A stretch of 44,807 nt of DNA from Coxiellaceae bacterium (lineage in GTDB: Bacteria > Pseudomonadota > Gammaproteobacteria > Coxiellales > Coxiellaceae). The stretch is taken from NCBI GenBank assembly GCA_030680235.1, contig JAUXWQ010000015.1, positions 1 through 44,807 on the forward strand. The letters run 5' to 3'. A program made the translations under genes and the position numbers. The notes below the pieces were generated by a model. It saw only the letters and a program-made list of their open reading frames with translations. It was not told the DNA's origin and did not search any database. Below are positions 25,230 to 35,000 of this stretch, in pieces (the stretch's first letter is position 1; each line of letters opens with the position of its first letter).

Positions 25230-26255
25230 ATGCTAAATTTACTACCTAGCGACTACATTGTTTTTACCCTGTTTTTCGCTTGTATTCTTGCAATTTTTTA
25301 TATTCGCACACAACCCCACTATCTTGAACTCTGGAAAAAAGTCTTTCGCAATCGTGTCGGTCAAATTACGTTTGTTGTGTTATGCATTTATGCGACCATT
25401 GGCTTATTAGATTCCATTCATTTATTTGAATCACAAACCAGCGTGCTTGATTTATTGATTTCTCATTTAAATACGCACGATCAAAAAACCTATTCTGCAC
25501 CTTTTGCATCAAAGCCTTATCATTTTTTTGGTACCAATAAAATTGGCGATGATATGCTGTATGAAACCTTAAAAAGTGTTCGCACTGGATTATTAATTGG
25601 GACACTCACCACCATTTTCATGCTGCCATTTGCCTTATTTTTTGGATTAATTGCCGGTTATTTTGGTGGATTAATAGATGATGTTATTCAATATGTTTAC
25701 ACCACTTTAAGCTCGATTCCTGGGGTATTGTTAATTACGGCGATGGTACTCGTAATGCAAGTGGTCATTGCAGAACATCCCGCGTTATTTCCAACGATTG
25801 CTGACCGTGCTGATGCCCGATTATTAATGCTCTGCTTTATTTTAGGTATTACAAGCTGGGCAAGCTTATGCCGTTTATTACGCGCCGAAACTTTAAAATT
25901 ACGCGAACAAGATTTCGTCACAGCGGCTATTGCCATGGGTGCCCGAAAACTACCTATTATTTTTCGCCATATTTTACCGAATGTGATGCACATCGTCTTA
26001 ATTACGACTGTCTTAGACTTTAGTGGTTTGGTTTTAGCGGAAGCAATTTTATCCTATGTGGGCGTTGGGGTTGATCCCACCACGCCGAGCTGGGGCAATA
26101 TGATCAATACTTCGCGCTTAGAATTAGCGCGTGATCCTGTGGTGTGGTGGCCGCTCACCGCTGCATTGTGCGCCATGTTTTTTTTAGTGCTCTCTGCCAA
26201 TCTATTTTCCGATTGCGTGAGGGATGCCTTTGATCCGAGGAATAACAACCCTTGA
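25230..26255 (+). CDS. ABC transporter permease, DppC/OppC type
   Basis: A 341-residue partner of the preceding permease. An N-terminal membrane segment (residues about 7-25) and a second (about 46-66) precede a periplasmic stretch ending HFFGTNKIGDDMLYETL, which corresponds to the family LGTDxxGRDxxxR motif but with the final GRD changed to GDD. The EAA loop DFVTAAIAMGARKLPIIFRHILPN is followed by AILSYVGVGVDPTTPSWGNMI and the C-terminal VRDAFDPR, all DppC-like. The two permeases would form the membrane heterodimer. Partner ATPases must be encoded elsewhere or be missing. Confidence 0.88.
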   Translation: MLNLLPSDYIVFTLFFACILAIFYIRTQPHYLELWKKVFRNRVGQITFVVLCIYATIGLLDSIHLFESQTSVLDLLISHLNTHDQKTYSAPFASKPYHFFGTNKIGDDMLYETLKSVRTGLLIGTLTTIFMLPFALFFGLIAGYFGGLIDDVIQYVYTTLSSIPGVLLITAMVLVMQVVIAEHPALFPTIADRADARLLMLCFILGITSWASLCRLLRAETLKLREQDFVTAAIAMGARKLPIIFRHILPNVMHIVLITTVLDFSGLVLAEAILSYVGVGVDPTTPSWGNMINTSRLELARDPVVWWPLTAALCAMFFLVLSANLFSDCVRDAFDPRNNNP

Positions 26256-26340
26256 AGCCGACCGCAGAAATGCTTGTTTGCGCGCATAAAATAGTATTTA
26301 TTGTAATCTTTAGATTACATAATTCCTTGTTTTTAGGTAA

Positions 26341-26398
26341 CTATTCACCACTCTGAATACGAATCTACCACGACCGCTCAGTTTTTAGGTGATTTTTT
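26341..26398 (+). repeat. 58-bp dispersed repeat, copy C
   Basis: CACTCTGAATACGAATCTAC, then CACGACCGCTCAG and TTTTTAGGTGATTTTTT, nearly the same as copy B. Its TTTTTT end touches the stop codon of the TIG-repeat gene (26397-26399). Confidence 0.8.
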
Positions 26399-29300
26399 AA
26401 CTAGGATCACTGACAGTGGCATGCACGCAGCGTCCATAGGCGGTAGGATCATTCCACTGAACTTGAAAAGTTGAAGAAGATGCCCCACTGTAGCTCCACG
26501 AATTTTCCGAAACTATATTCGAGCTAAAGTAAGTATTTGCAGTTAACGCCCACGGAGAAGGGAGACTGGCATTGTTGATCGCTAAAAATTCTCCGTATGC
26601 AGCAGAAGTAGCTGCCGGTGATGGGCCAATATCTACAATATGATAAGGGGGCACAAGCACAGAGCCTGGCGTAGTAACCCCTCTATCATCACAAATAGCA
26701 GCTAAGTTAACAAACCCTTGAGGCATATCAGCAGGTTCAATATCTTGGGTTGTTGCTTCCATTAAATTACAACTAGCATCCCAAACGAAGGGGTATTCGG
26801 TACCAGGTACTGAAGGCTCTGTTGCATTAGGCAATACTACTTTAGCAGTGATCTCTGTGTTAACGCCTGTTTGAGGCGTAGTAACAATAATGTTTCCTGT
26901 ATTTCCCGCTAATGCTGAGTTCGGCGTGATACGAACTAGACAGTATTGACCATAGGCAAGGCTTGCACCACGATTGCTGAGGTTGCCACAATAAACATCC
27001 GTTGATGTTGGACTTGTCGCCGTGCTGGTCACAGTGGCTCCTGTTAGCCCACCTGATACTGCCACATTCACAGGAACAGTAAAGGTAGTAAGTGCATTGT
27101 TTGTAATTTGCAATAACCCACCGTCATTAACAGTGTCTGTACACCCCTGAACCAAAGTCATGCCTACCGTTGTATCTGTCGGTATCGCTAATGGAACGAC
27201 GCTAATAGCTGAAGTGGGCACTGTAATAGTAGCCACGTTGCTACCACTGATTGAAACGATCGTTGTAGAGTCAATCGGCATAACCGTTTTAAATTCTTGT
27301 ACACAACTTGTATTAGGTGCCAAACTTGTACCACAAGTGGTTAAGAGATTATCACTAAGGGGAACTGTCGTTATCGAGTTTGGACTACCTACACTGGTCG
27401 TTACACTAAGACCAGAAACGGCTATGGGCGTCGTATTATTAATCGTTAGAACACCATAATAGTCTTGATCAGGTCCATCTACAGCTGCAGCTGCAGAAAA
27501 AGAGCGATTAACAATCATTAAGCTCGGCTCTGTTACTGTCAAAACAGGGTTAAAATCGACATGAATACTCTGATCCGTAAAGATGCCTGTCAATGTGCAG
27601 GTACTTGAACTCCCGCAGGACGGAAAAGCAACGCCATTCACCGTCCAAGCACCCACAACACCAGCGTCAGGATCTGCAGTGGGTGTTGCTGTAAATGTGA
27701 TAGAAGCGCCGCTTGCAACGGCTTGAGGCGTACTCGGCGAAATAGTACCTCCTGTTCCAGCGCTCGGCGTAACCGTGTAGCCCTGCGAATACGTAAACTG
27801 ATCTGCAGAACTGGTTGCTGACGTACCACCTGGAGTTGTTACGGTAACATCAACAGTTCCCACACTCCCTGATGGGCTAGTAATAGTAAGTTGTGTTGCA
27901 CTAACGACCACAAGACTGGTGCCAGCGCTTGCTCCAAAAGAGACCCCTGTTGCACCCGTAAAATTCGTGCCAGTGACAGTAACGCTTGTTCCACCCGGCG
28001 TTAGCCCTGAAGAAGGTGAAATACTTGTTACTGTCGGTAATGCGAAATAAGTAAACTGATCTGCAGAGCTCGTTGCCGATGTGCCTCCTGCTGTTGTGAC
28101 AGTGACATTCACAATGCCTGCACTGCCTGCCGGGCTTGTTACTGTAATTTGGGTTGCGCTATCGACCACAACGCTGGTGCCAACGCCCGCCCCAAAAGAA
28201 ACCGCTGTTGCACCCGTAAAATTCGTACCAGTAACAGTAACGCTTGTTCCACCCGCAGTGGGTCCTGCTGTTGGAGAAATGCCTGTGACTGTTGGCGCTG
28301 CGGTATACGTAAACTGATCTGCGGAGCCCGTTGCCGATGTGCCTCCCAGTGTTGTGACAGTAACATCCACCGCACCCGCACTACCTGCCGGGCTTGTTGC
28401 TGTAATTTGGGTTGCGCTATTCACCGTGTAAGTTGTTGCGTCTGTCGCAGCAAATTTCACGGCTGTTGCACCCGTAAAGTTCGTGCCGGTAATAACAACA
28501 CTGGTTCCACCCGCAGTGGGTCCTGCTGTTGGAGAAATACCCGTGACTGTTGGCACTGCGGTATACGTAAACTGATCTGCAGAGCTCGTTGCCGATGTGC
28601 CTCCTGCTGTTGTGACAGTGACATTCACAATACCTGCACTGCCTGCCGGGCTTGTTGCTGTAATTTGGGTTGCACTATTTACCGTGTAAGTTGTTGCGTC
28701 TGTCGAAGCAAATTTCACGGCTGTTGCACCCGTAAAGTTCGTACCGGTAATAACAACACTGGTTCCACCTGCAATGGGTCCTGTTGTTGGAGAAATACCC
28801 GTGACTGTTGGCGCTGCAGTATACGTAAACTGATCTGCGGAGCCCGTTGCCGATGTGCCTCCCCCCGTTGTGACAGTAACATCCACGACACCCGCACTAC
28901 CTGCCGGGCTTGTTGCTGTAATTTGGGTTGCGCTATTCACCGTGTAAGTTGTTGCGTCTGTCGAAGCAAATTTCACGGCTGTTGCACCCGTAAAGTTCGT
29001 GCCGGTAATAACAACACTGGTTCCACCCGCAGTAGGTCCTGCTGTTGGAGAAATACCGGTGACTGTTGGCACTCCCGTATTTGTCAACGCAAAATTCACT
29101 GAAGTAGCCGATGGCGCCGAGGCGGCGACATTATAAGGCCCTCCCGCAGCGGTATTGGCAGTAGCTGAGATACTCGCCAGCCCACTTGAGTCAGTGGTTA
29201 CCGGATTAGTACCCAGTGTGGCGCTCGCACCCGAACCTGGCGCAGTAAAAGTAACTACGACGCCAGACACCGGATTATTGTAAACATCTCTCGCTTCAGC

Positions 29301-30134
29301 AACTAAGGGTTGAAATGCTGTTCCAACCGCTGCACTTTGCGGACTACCACTACTAACCACAAGGTGCGTTACGCCACTCGCCGTATTTGTCAAACTAAAA
29401 CTAGCTGATGTTAATGCCCCTGGCGCTATCGCCGTGACCGTATAAGCACCCGCCACCGTATTCGCCGTCAGTAAAGGTGACGTTGCTTCACCGCTTGAAT
29501 TCGTTATCGCTGTATTGACCCCGCCCGCAAAAGTGCCACTTGCACCCGAACTTGGCACAGTGAATGTGACTGTTGCACCCACCACCGGTGCATTGGAACC
29601 ATCCACTACTTTGACTACTAATGGATTTGTAAATTGTGTTCCAACGACAGCCGTTTGCGCGCTGCCACTGATTACTGAAATTGACGTGCTCCCTGTGTGA
29701 ATAGCCACTGGCACACGGTTTGCCAAAACAGGAATAGAACAGAGCGCACCACTTGATTTACAAACCTGTGGCGCTAACGTCGTAGCACCTAGCGTCCCCT
29801 TTCCCGCGACGGTCGCGCTGAAGGTACACTGACTTCCGAATAAGGGTAGCGCTTGACCGCTACAGGTATCGTTGGTGACTCCCGCAGTGACCAAACTTGC
29901 ATTCATACCCAAACCTGGATTAATCGTAAGCAGATAAGCTGGCTCAGTGCTGTTATTCGTTACAGTATAATTGAGTGCCGTTGCTGCGCCAGATTCGTAA
30001 ACATCAAGCGTCGATGTACTCGCAGGAACAATGCTAAGCATCGGACTAAAATCTGCTGCGTAACCCACAGTAGATAATACCAATGAAAAAATAAGTGCGA
30101 TTACTGCAAAAATACGAATCATTATATTATGCAT
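26397..30134 (-). CDS. Large secreted Big_1 / IPT-TIG repeat protein
   Basis: 1245 residues with a signal peptide (hydrophobic residues about 5-27, VGYAAD). After a Cys-bearing N-terminal domain come two Big_1-like immunoglobulin domains (about 142-250 and 255-354; invasin family, VxDxxxNPVxGxxVTFT pattern). Five IPT/TIG repeats of about 86 residues follow (about 355-782; PTVTGISPTAGPTAGGTSV). Next is a Cys-containing bacterial repeat domain (YTVTPSAGTGGTISP), then a C-terminal region of about 370 residues. No LPXTG, lipobox or C-terminal barrel is seen, so release or attachment by other means is likely. It lies 17 nt after a beta-barrel gene, its likely envelope partner. Base composition is visibly richer in G+C than its neighbours. 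Surface adhesin is an inference. Confidence 0.88.
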   Translation of the reverse strand: MHNIMIRIFAVIALIFSLVLSTVGYAADFSPMLSIVPASTSTLDVYESGAATALNYTVTNNSTEPAYLLTINPGLGMNASLVTAGVTNDTCSGQALPLFGSQCTFSATVAGKGTLGATTLAPQVCKSSGALCSIPVLANRVPVAIHTGSTSISVISGSAQTAVVGTQFTNPLVVKVVDGSNAPVVGATVTFTVPSSGASGTFAGGVNTAITNSSGEATSPLLTANTVAGAYTVTAIAPGALTSASFSLTNTASGVTHLVVSSGSPQSAAVGTAFQPLVAEARDVYNNPVSGVVVTFTAPGSGASATLGTNPVTTDSSGLASISATANTAAGGPYNVAASAPSATSVNFALTNTGVPTVTGISPTAGPTAGGTSVVITGTNFTGATAVKFASTDATTYTVNSATQITATSPAGSAGVVDVTVTTGGGTSATGSADQFTYTAAPTVTGISPTTGPIAGGTSVVITGTNFTGATAVKFASTDATTYTVNSATQITATSPAGSAGIVNVTVTTAGGTSATSSADQFTYTAVPTVTGISPTAGPTAGGTSVVITGTNFTGATAVKFAATDATTYTVNSATQITATSPAGSAGAVDVTVTTLGGTSATGSADQFTYTAAPTVTGISPTAGPTAGGTSVTVTGTNFTGATAVSFGAGVGTSVVVDSATQITVTSPAGSAGIVNVTVTTAGGTSATSSADQFTYFALPTVTSISPSSGLTPGGTSVTVTGTNFTGATGVSFGASAGTSLVVVSATQLTITSPSGSVGTVDVTVTTPGGTSATSSADQFTYSQGYTVTPSAGTGGTISPSTPQAVASGASITFTATPTADPDAGVVGAWTVNGVAFPSCGSSSTCTLTGIFTDQSIHVDFNPVLTVTEPSLMIVNRSFSAAAAVDGPDQDYYGVLTINNTTPIAVSGLSVTTSVGSPNSITTVPLSDNLLTTCGTSLAPNTSCVQEFKTVMPIDSTTIVSISGSNVATITVPTSAISVVPLAIPTDTTVGMTLVQGCTDTVNDGGLLQITNNALTTFTVPVNVAVSGGLTGATVTSTATSPTSTDVYCGNLSNRGASLAYGQYCLVRITPNSALAGNTGNIIVTTPQTGVNTEITAKVVLPNATEPSVPGTEYPFVWDASCNLMEATTQDIEPADMPQGFVNLAAICDDRGVTTPGSVLVPPYHIVDIGPSPAATSAAYGEFLAINNASLPSPWALTANTYFSSNIVSENSWSYSGASSSTFQVQWNDPTAYGRCVHATVSDPS
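27786..29073 (-). repeat. Five tandem ~258-bp repeats encoding the IPT/TIG domains
   Basis: The phrase ACGTAAACTGATCTGC recurs at intervals of 255-263 bp (near 27790, 28050, 28305, 28563 and 28821), marking five direct repeats in frame. The three at the N-terminal side of the protein (28304-29073) are nearly the same in DNA, while the two others differ at the VKFASTDATTY position (VSFGAGVGTSV type). This indicates recent duplication and potential for copy-number change. Confidence 0.88.
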
Positions 30135-30151
30135 AGTGCCAACTATTACCC

Positions 30152-31204
30152 CTAATTAAAACTCATCCCTAGTGACAATAGAATCGCTTGGGCACTCATC
30201 GTATTTACTTTAAGATGGTCTCCGCCTGCAGAAGCGCCAAGTTCACCCGAGCCAAAATAAAAATAACGATAATCAAGACCTATGTTGTAAGCAACTGTGC
30301 GACTCTTACCGACAAAAATAGGGTGTGAAATACCAACCCCCACCTCATAAGCAAAATTCGTAGACCATTTATTTCCAAAAGGTGCTGTTGTAGGTGACGC
30401 ACTACCATTAGAGTCTGTCGCGTATTCACTATAATTTTGCAAATGATTTTCAGCACCCCCAACACCCAACACAAACACGGGCTGCCAAGCATAGGCGGTA
30501 TAAGCAAGATGTGTTTCAAGCAATAAGGCAAGACTGCTGGCATCGAAGTTATAATTCAAGGTATCAAAATCACCACCGCTTGAATCAGGATGTTCAATAC
30601 CACTCACGGTTCCCATATCTGCGTAATAAAAAGCAGGCGCTATCGTCATTCTGAAATTTTCAAAAGGGTAAGGATACTGGATATAACCCATTCCAAGACC
30701 AGCACCAAATAAAAAATTCCATTTAACATTGGTATTATAGGTATTGACGGTGTTGTATTGATCGATCACCACATTGTTATTATTTGAGAGGTCTGTTGCA
30801 ATCACCCCGCTAGTTAAATAAAACGTCATATGCGGCGCTTTTTCATCAAATGTCAGGTAGTGCGCTAATTGACTATTCGGCGCATTATCTTGTGCATTGT
30901 TAAGTGCAGATGACTTAGTGCTCGCTGGCATTTTTACAGTGGTTGAAATAGCCGAGTTTGAACTCACGGAAAATGTTTTGACAGGTAAAGCACTCACCTT
31001 TGTGGGTGAAGACATTTTTTCATTACGCAATAAATCATGCGCAATCTTCTGGTTCGGCGCAAATTGACTTTGATAAAGTGAATCATCCCCTGTATTTCCA
31101 GGTGCAGGCAAAGCATTTTGTGCCGCTGATGAAATCCCTGTAAAAAATAGCCCTACAAGAATGGCTGTGGTTTTAAGGTGCTTAGAAGTGGGGATGTTCA
31201 TCAT
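30152..31204 (-). CDS. Outer-membrane beta-barrel protein with disordered N-terminal region
   Basis: 350 residues. The signal peptide spans residues about 10-28 (ILVGLFFTGISSAAQ). Residues 30-115 are rich in Ser, Asn, Pro and Lys, probably a flexible periplasmic segment. From about 120 the pattern is that of a barrel: alternating aromatic strands (FYLTSGVIAT, NFLFGAGLGMGYIQYPYPF, MTIAPAFYYADMG, ALLLETHLAYTAYAWQP, YEVGVGISHP, YNIGLDYRYFYFG), ending LLSLGMSFN. The start is one of two adjacent ATG codons, with GGA upstream. The TIG-repeat gene begins 17 nt downstream, so the two form an operon and their products may act together at the surface. It is not clearly a paralogue of the barrels at 4778-7241. 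Confidence 0.8.
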   Translation of the reverse strand: MMNIPTSKHLKTTAILVGLFFTGISSAAQNALPAPGNTGDDSLYQSQFAPNQKIAHDLLRNEKMSSPTKVSALPVKTFSVSSNSAISTTVKMPASTKSSALNNAQDNAPNSQLAHYLTFDEKAPHMTFYLTSGVIATDLSNNNNVVIDQYNTVNTYNTNVKWNFLFGAGLGMGYIQYPYPFENFRMTIAPAFYYADMGTVSGIEHPDSSGGDFDTLNYNFDASSLALLLETHLAYTAYAWQPVFVLGVGGAENHLQNYSEYATDSNGSASPTTAPFGNKWSTNFAYEVGVGISHPIFVGKSRTVAYNIGLDYRYFYFGSGELGASAGGDHLKVNTMSAQAILLSLGMSFN

Positions 31205-31230
31205 GAAAATAGATCCGTTATAAATGTAAC

Positions 31231-31283
31231 AAATCCCCCCGGCGCTGCGCGCCGACCCCCTTTTTCAAAAGGGGTGATTTGTT
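31231..31283. repeat. AATCCCCC-GGCGC-TGC-GCGCC repeat, member 2, upstream of the barrel gene
   Basis: AAATCCCCCC with the inner stem GGCGC-TGC-GCGCC, then CCCCCTTTTTCAAAAGGGG and TGATTT closing the outer stem. It lies between the FUSC-like gene and the barrel gene, both on the minus strand, where it could terminate or be in the leader. Related to 17933-17963 and 31885-32028. Confidence 0.7.
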
Positions 31284-31288
31284 ATTTT

Positions 31289-31831
31289 TCAATGATTCAA
31301 TAAATGCAGTTTTTTTCGCAAAGGAAAAAAAATCGCGGTAATTGTCATCGCAATCAACGCGCCCGCTGCTGATTCCATAAAACGTGCTGAAGCATTTATA
31401 AAAGGTGCGACCGTGGGTGTTAACATCCCAACAATAATCACAATCGCTGCTGTCAAACTCGCTAAACGAAACGCCTGTTTAATATGGAAAATCGAAGTTA
31501 GCATAACCGTACACAGCACACATAGCAATAATGCCTGTATTGTATACCCGAAAAATTGAGAAAAAATAAAACTCATTGCTGCGCCAATGAAAGAACCCAG
31601 TATGCGGAGCCACGCCGCAGAAAAAGAATCTTTAATGAAAACTTGCAATACGATAATGCCAGAAATAATGCACCACAGACTCGCCACTTGCGGAGATGAA
31701 AAACGATAAAGCGTACTTAAATAAAATCCTGCGTAATAACAGAGTGCCGTTACAATCGTTGTTTTGATTGCTAATAAAATTGAAAATTGACGAAAAATTT
31801 TGAACCACAATTGATTTTCAAAGTCTTCCAT
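31289..31831 (-). CDS. Short FUSC-like inner-membrane protein
   Basis: 180 residues with about five or six hydrophobic segments. The pattern SLWCIISGIIVLQVFIKDSFSAAWLRILGSFIGA, divided here at the D, fits the family motif P-xWA-hhhhhhVhQ...A..R..GT..G of FUSC/aromatic-acid exporter N-terminal domains (YccS, AaeB relatives). Full-length family members have a second half and a cytosolic domain; here only the membrane half is present, so it is either a single-domain member or a remnant. No frameshifted continuation is visible downstream. Located after rpoC on the same strand. Substrate unknown. Confidence 0.7.
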   Translation of the reverse strand: MEDFENQLWFKIFRQFSILLAIKTTIVTALCYYAGFYLSTLYRFSSPQVASLWCIISGIIVLQVFIKDSFSAAWLRILGSFIGAAMSFIFSQFFGYTIQALLLCVLCTVMLTSIFHIKQAFRLASLTAAIVIIVGMLTPTVAPFINASARFMESAAGALIAMTITAIFFPLRKKLHLLNH

Positions 31832-31884
31832 AACATGATTCCATGTGTTTCATAACGAACACATCTTATCATAAAAAATAATAG

Positions 31885-32028
31885 AAAATCCCCCTGACGC
31901 TGCGCGTCGACCCCCTTTTTCAAAGGAGGCTCCATTTCGCTCATTTTTTTCATTTAATGATAAAAATGAGCGGAGCGGCACACCCTTTGAAAAAGAGGGT
32001 CGACGCGGCGCAGCGTCGGGGGGATTTT
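31885..32028. repeat. 144-bp near-palindromic hairpin after rpoC, likely terminator
   Basis: Starts AAAATCCCCCTGACGCTGCG and ends CAGCGTCGGGGGGATTTT. The arms of about 60 nt are almost fully complementary, including CTTTTTCAAAGG / CCTTTGAAAAAG and CGCTCATTTTT / AAAAATGAGCG, with an AT tip. On the minus strand the hairpin is followed by TTTTCTATTATTTTTT, giving the layout of a strong terminator for the rpoBC operon 20 nt after the rpoC stop. It shares its outer block with 17933-17963 and 31231-31283. Confidence 0.85.
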
Positions 32029-32047
32029 ATTGACGCATTATTCCCTA

Positions 32048-35000
32048 TTACGCAGCATCTGTATCAGACGATTTCAAGGCTTCAGAAAGCGCTTGTTCAA
32101 CGTCAGTAGCAGTCACTGTTTTTACTGGTGCTTCTTGTTCTTGTAACAACGCCAATGCCTCTGCACGACGTTTTGCGTGATGTGCAAAACCCGTACCTGC
32201 TGGAATCAAACGACCAACAATGACGTTTTCTTTCAGACCACGTAATTCATCACGTTTTCCAGCAACCGACGCACCCGTTAATACCCGCGTTGTTTCTTGG
32301 AACGACGCTGCTGAGACAAATGACTCTGTCGCAAGCGATGCTTTCGTAATACCTAACAACAAGGGCTGGAACGTTGCTTTCAAACCACTGTCTTTTTCTA
32401 CTTTGCCATTTGCAATACGCAACTCAGTATATTCCACCTGCTCACCTTTCAAGAAAGGTGTGTCATTGGATTCCTGAATAACCACTTTACGTAACATTTG
32501 ACGCACAATCACTTCAATGTGTTTGTCATTGATTCTTACGCCCTGTAAACGATAAACATCTTGTACTTCGTTCACAATGTAATTCGCAAGCGCACTCACA
32601 CCCAACAAACGTAAAATATCATGTGGATCTACTGGACCGTCAGCAATTTCTTCCCCTTTCACAACGGATTCACCTTCGAATACGTTGACGCGACGCCATT
32701 TTGGAATCAAGGCTTCGAATGTGTCTCCTTCAGGTGACGTAATGACCAGACGACCTTTGTCTTTTGTTTCTTTACCAAAACTGATAACACCCGAAATTTC
32801 AGCGAGAATCGCTGCATCTTTCGGTTTGCGTGCTTCAAATAAGTCAGCTACTCGTGGCAAACCACCGGTAATATCACGTGTTTTCGATGTTTCTTGCGGA
32901 ATACGTGCAATAACGTCACCGACAGATACATCTGCACCATCAGTCGCAGAAATAAAAGTACCTTCTGGCAAATAGTATTGCGCTGGCACTTTACCGCCCG
33001 CCAATGTGATGTCATCACCTTTCTTATCAACGAGTTTCACCATCGCACGCATTTCACGTCCGCCAGGTCCACGCTGTTTCGAATTGGTCACCACAATGCT
33101 GCTCAAGCCTGTCAATTCATCCGTTTGACGTTTCATCGTCATACCATCAACGAGATCAACAAACTGAAGGCGACCCGCAACTTCTGTAATGATTGGGTGA
33201 GTATGTGGATCCCATTGCGCAACCACTTGACCTGCTTTAACGACACCGCCATCCGCAACACTTAATACCGCACCATAAGGCAGTTTGTATTGCTCACGTT
33301 CAATGCCAGTATCAGCATCATAAACCGCCAATTCACCAGAACGAGATACCGTAATCAACTGGCCGCTCATGTTTTTAATGGTTTTCATGTTGTTTAATTT
33401 CACAACACCATTTGTTTTTACTTGAACGTTGCTAATCGCTGTTGCTCGTGACGCCGCACCCCCAATGTGGAAGGTTCTCATCGTTAACTGTGTACCTGGC
33501 TCACCAATCGATTGCGCCGCAACAACACCGACCGCTTCACCAATATTAACCAAGTGACCACGCGCCAAATCACGACCGTAGCACAGTGAACAAATACCAT
33601 GTGTTAATTCACACATAATTGCGGAACGCACCATCACACGATCAATACTGTGTTTATCCAACACAGCAACTGCACGTTCATCCAACAAAGTATTTTCAGT
33701 AAATAAGGTAACGCCTGTTTTTGGATCGACAACCGCTTCAACCAATACACGGCCCAACACACGTTCTTTCAATGGCTCAACAATATCACCACCTTCAATG
33801 TGCGGACGCATTTCAACACCGTTTCTTGTGCCACAATCCACTTCAGTGATCACCAAGTCTTGCGCCACGTCAACCAAACGACGGGTTAAGTAACCGGAGT
33901 TCGCTGTTTTTAACGCCGTATCCGCCAACCCTTTACGTGCACCGTGGGTTGAAATAAAGTATTGAAGAACGTTCAAGCCTTCACGGAAATTCGCCGTAAT
34001 TGGCGTTTCCATAATCGAACCGTCTGGACGGGCCATCAAACCCCGCATACCCGATAACTGACGAATCTGTGCTGCAGAACCCCGCGCTCCAGAATCCGAC
34101 ATCATGTAAATCGAATTGAATGAGGTTTGTTGAACCTGCTCACCTTTCGCATCCAATACCGTTTCTGTCGCTAATTTTTCCATCATCGCTTTAGCCACTT
34201 GTTCATTCGCATGCGACCAAATATCAATGACTTTATTGAAGCGTTCACCCTGAGTCACAAGACCCGATGCAAATTGTTTTTCAATTTCACGGACTTCATC
34301 ATCGGCTTCAGAAATAATTTGTTGTTTGCTTTCTGGCACCACCATGTCATCGATACCAATCGAAATACCGGAGTAAGTTGCGTAACGGAAACCGGTATAC
34401 ATCAATTGATCGGCAAAAATAACGGTATCTTTCAACCCTAAATCGCGATAGCTGACGTCGAGTAATTTGGTAACCGCTTTTTTCGTCATGGCTTTATTGA
34501 TTAAAGCAAATGCCAATCCGCGAGGAACCACACGCCATAACAACACACGACCTACGGTTGTTTCAAACAACGCGGTACGTTCTGTTTCTTCTTTTGTTTT
34601 GCTATCGTAAATCACTTCATGAAGACGCACTTTAACACGCGCCTGTAAGTCAACATGGCCCCCTTCGTAAGCACGAATCACTTCTTCGCTATCTGCGAAA
34701 ATCATGCCTTCACCCGGCGCATTCACACGATCACGTGTCATGTAGTACAAACCTAAGACCACGTCTTGTGTCGGGACAATGACAGGATCACCATTCGCAG
34801 GATGCAATACGTTATTCGTTGACATCATCAAGGAGCGTGCTTCTAACTGCGCTTCCAATGTCAATGGAACGTGAACCGCCATTTGGTCACCGTCGAAATC
34901 GGCGTTGTAAGCCGTACAAACCAATGGATGCAATTGAATCGCTTTACCTTCAACCAAGATAGGTTCGAATGCTTGAATACCCAAACGGTGCAAGGTTGGC

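Noticed and set aside
28149-29102. 317-codon open frame antisense to the TIG-repeat gene, very rich in Cys, Arg and Ser
   Set aside because: It is the mirror of five direct DNA repeats; the Cys-rich pattern follows from antisense Ala/Thr/Gly codons. No ribosome-binding site or family.
31289-31831. Calling the FUSC-like gene a pseudogene of a longer exporter
   Set aside because: No frameshifted or in-frame continuation is visible on either side, and short single-domain members exist; left as a short CDS.
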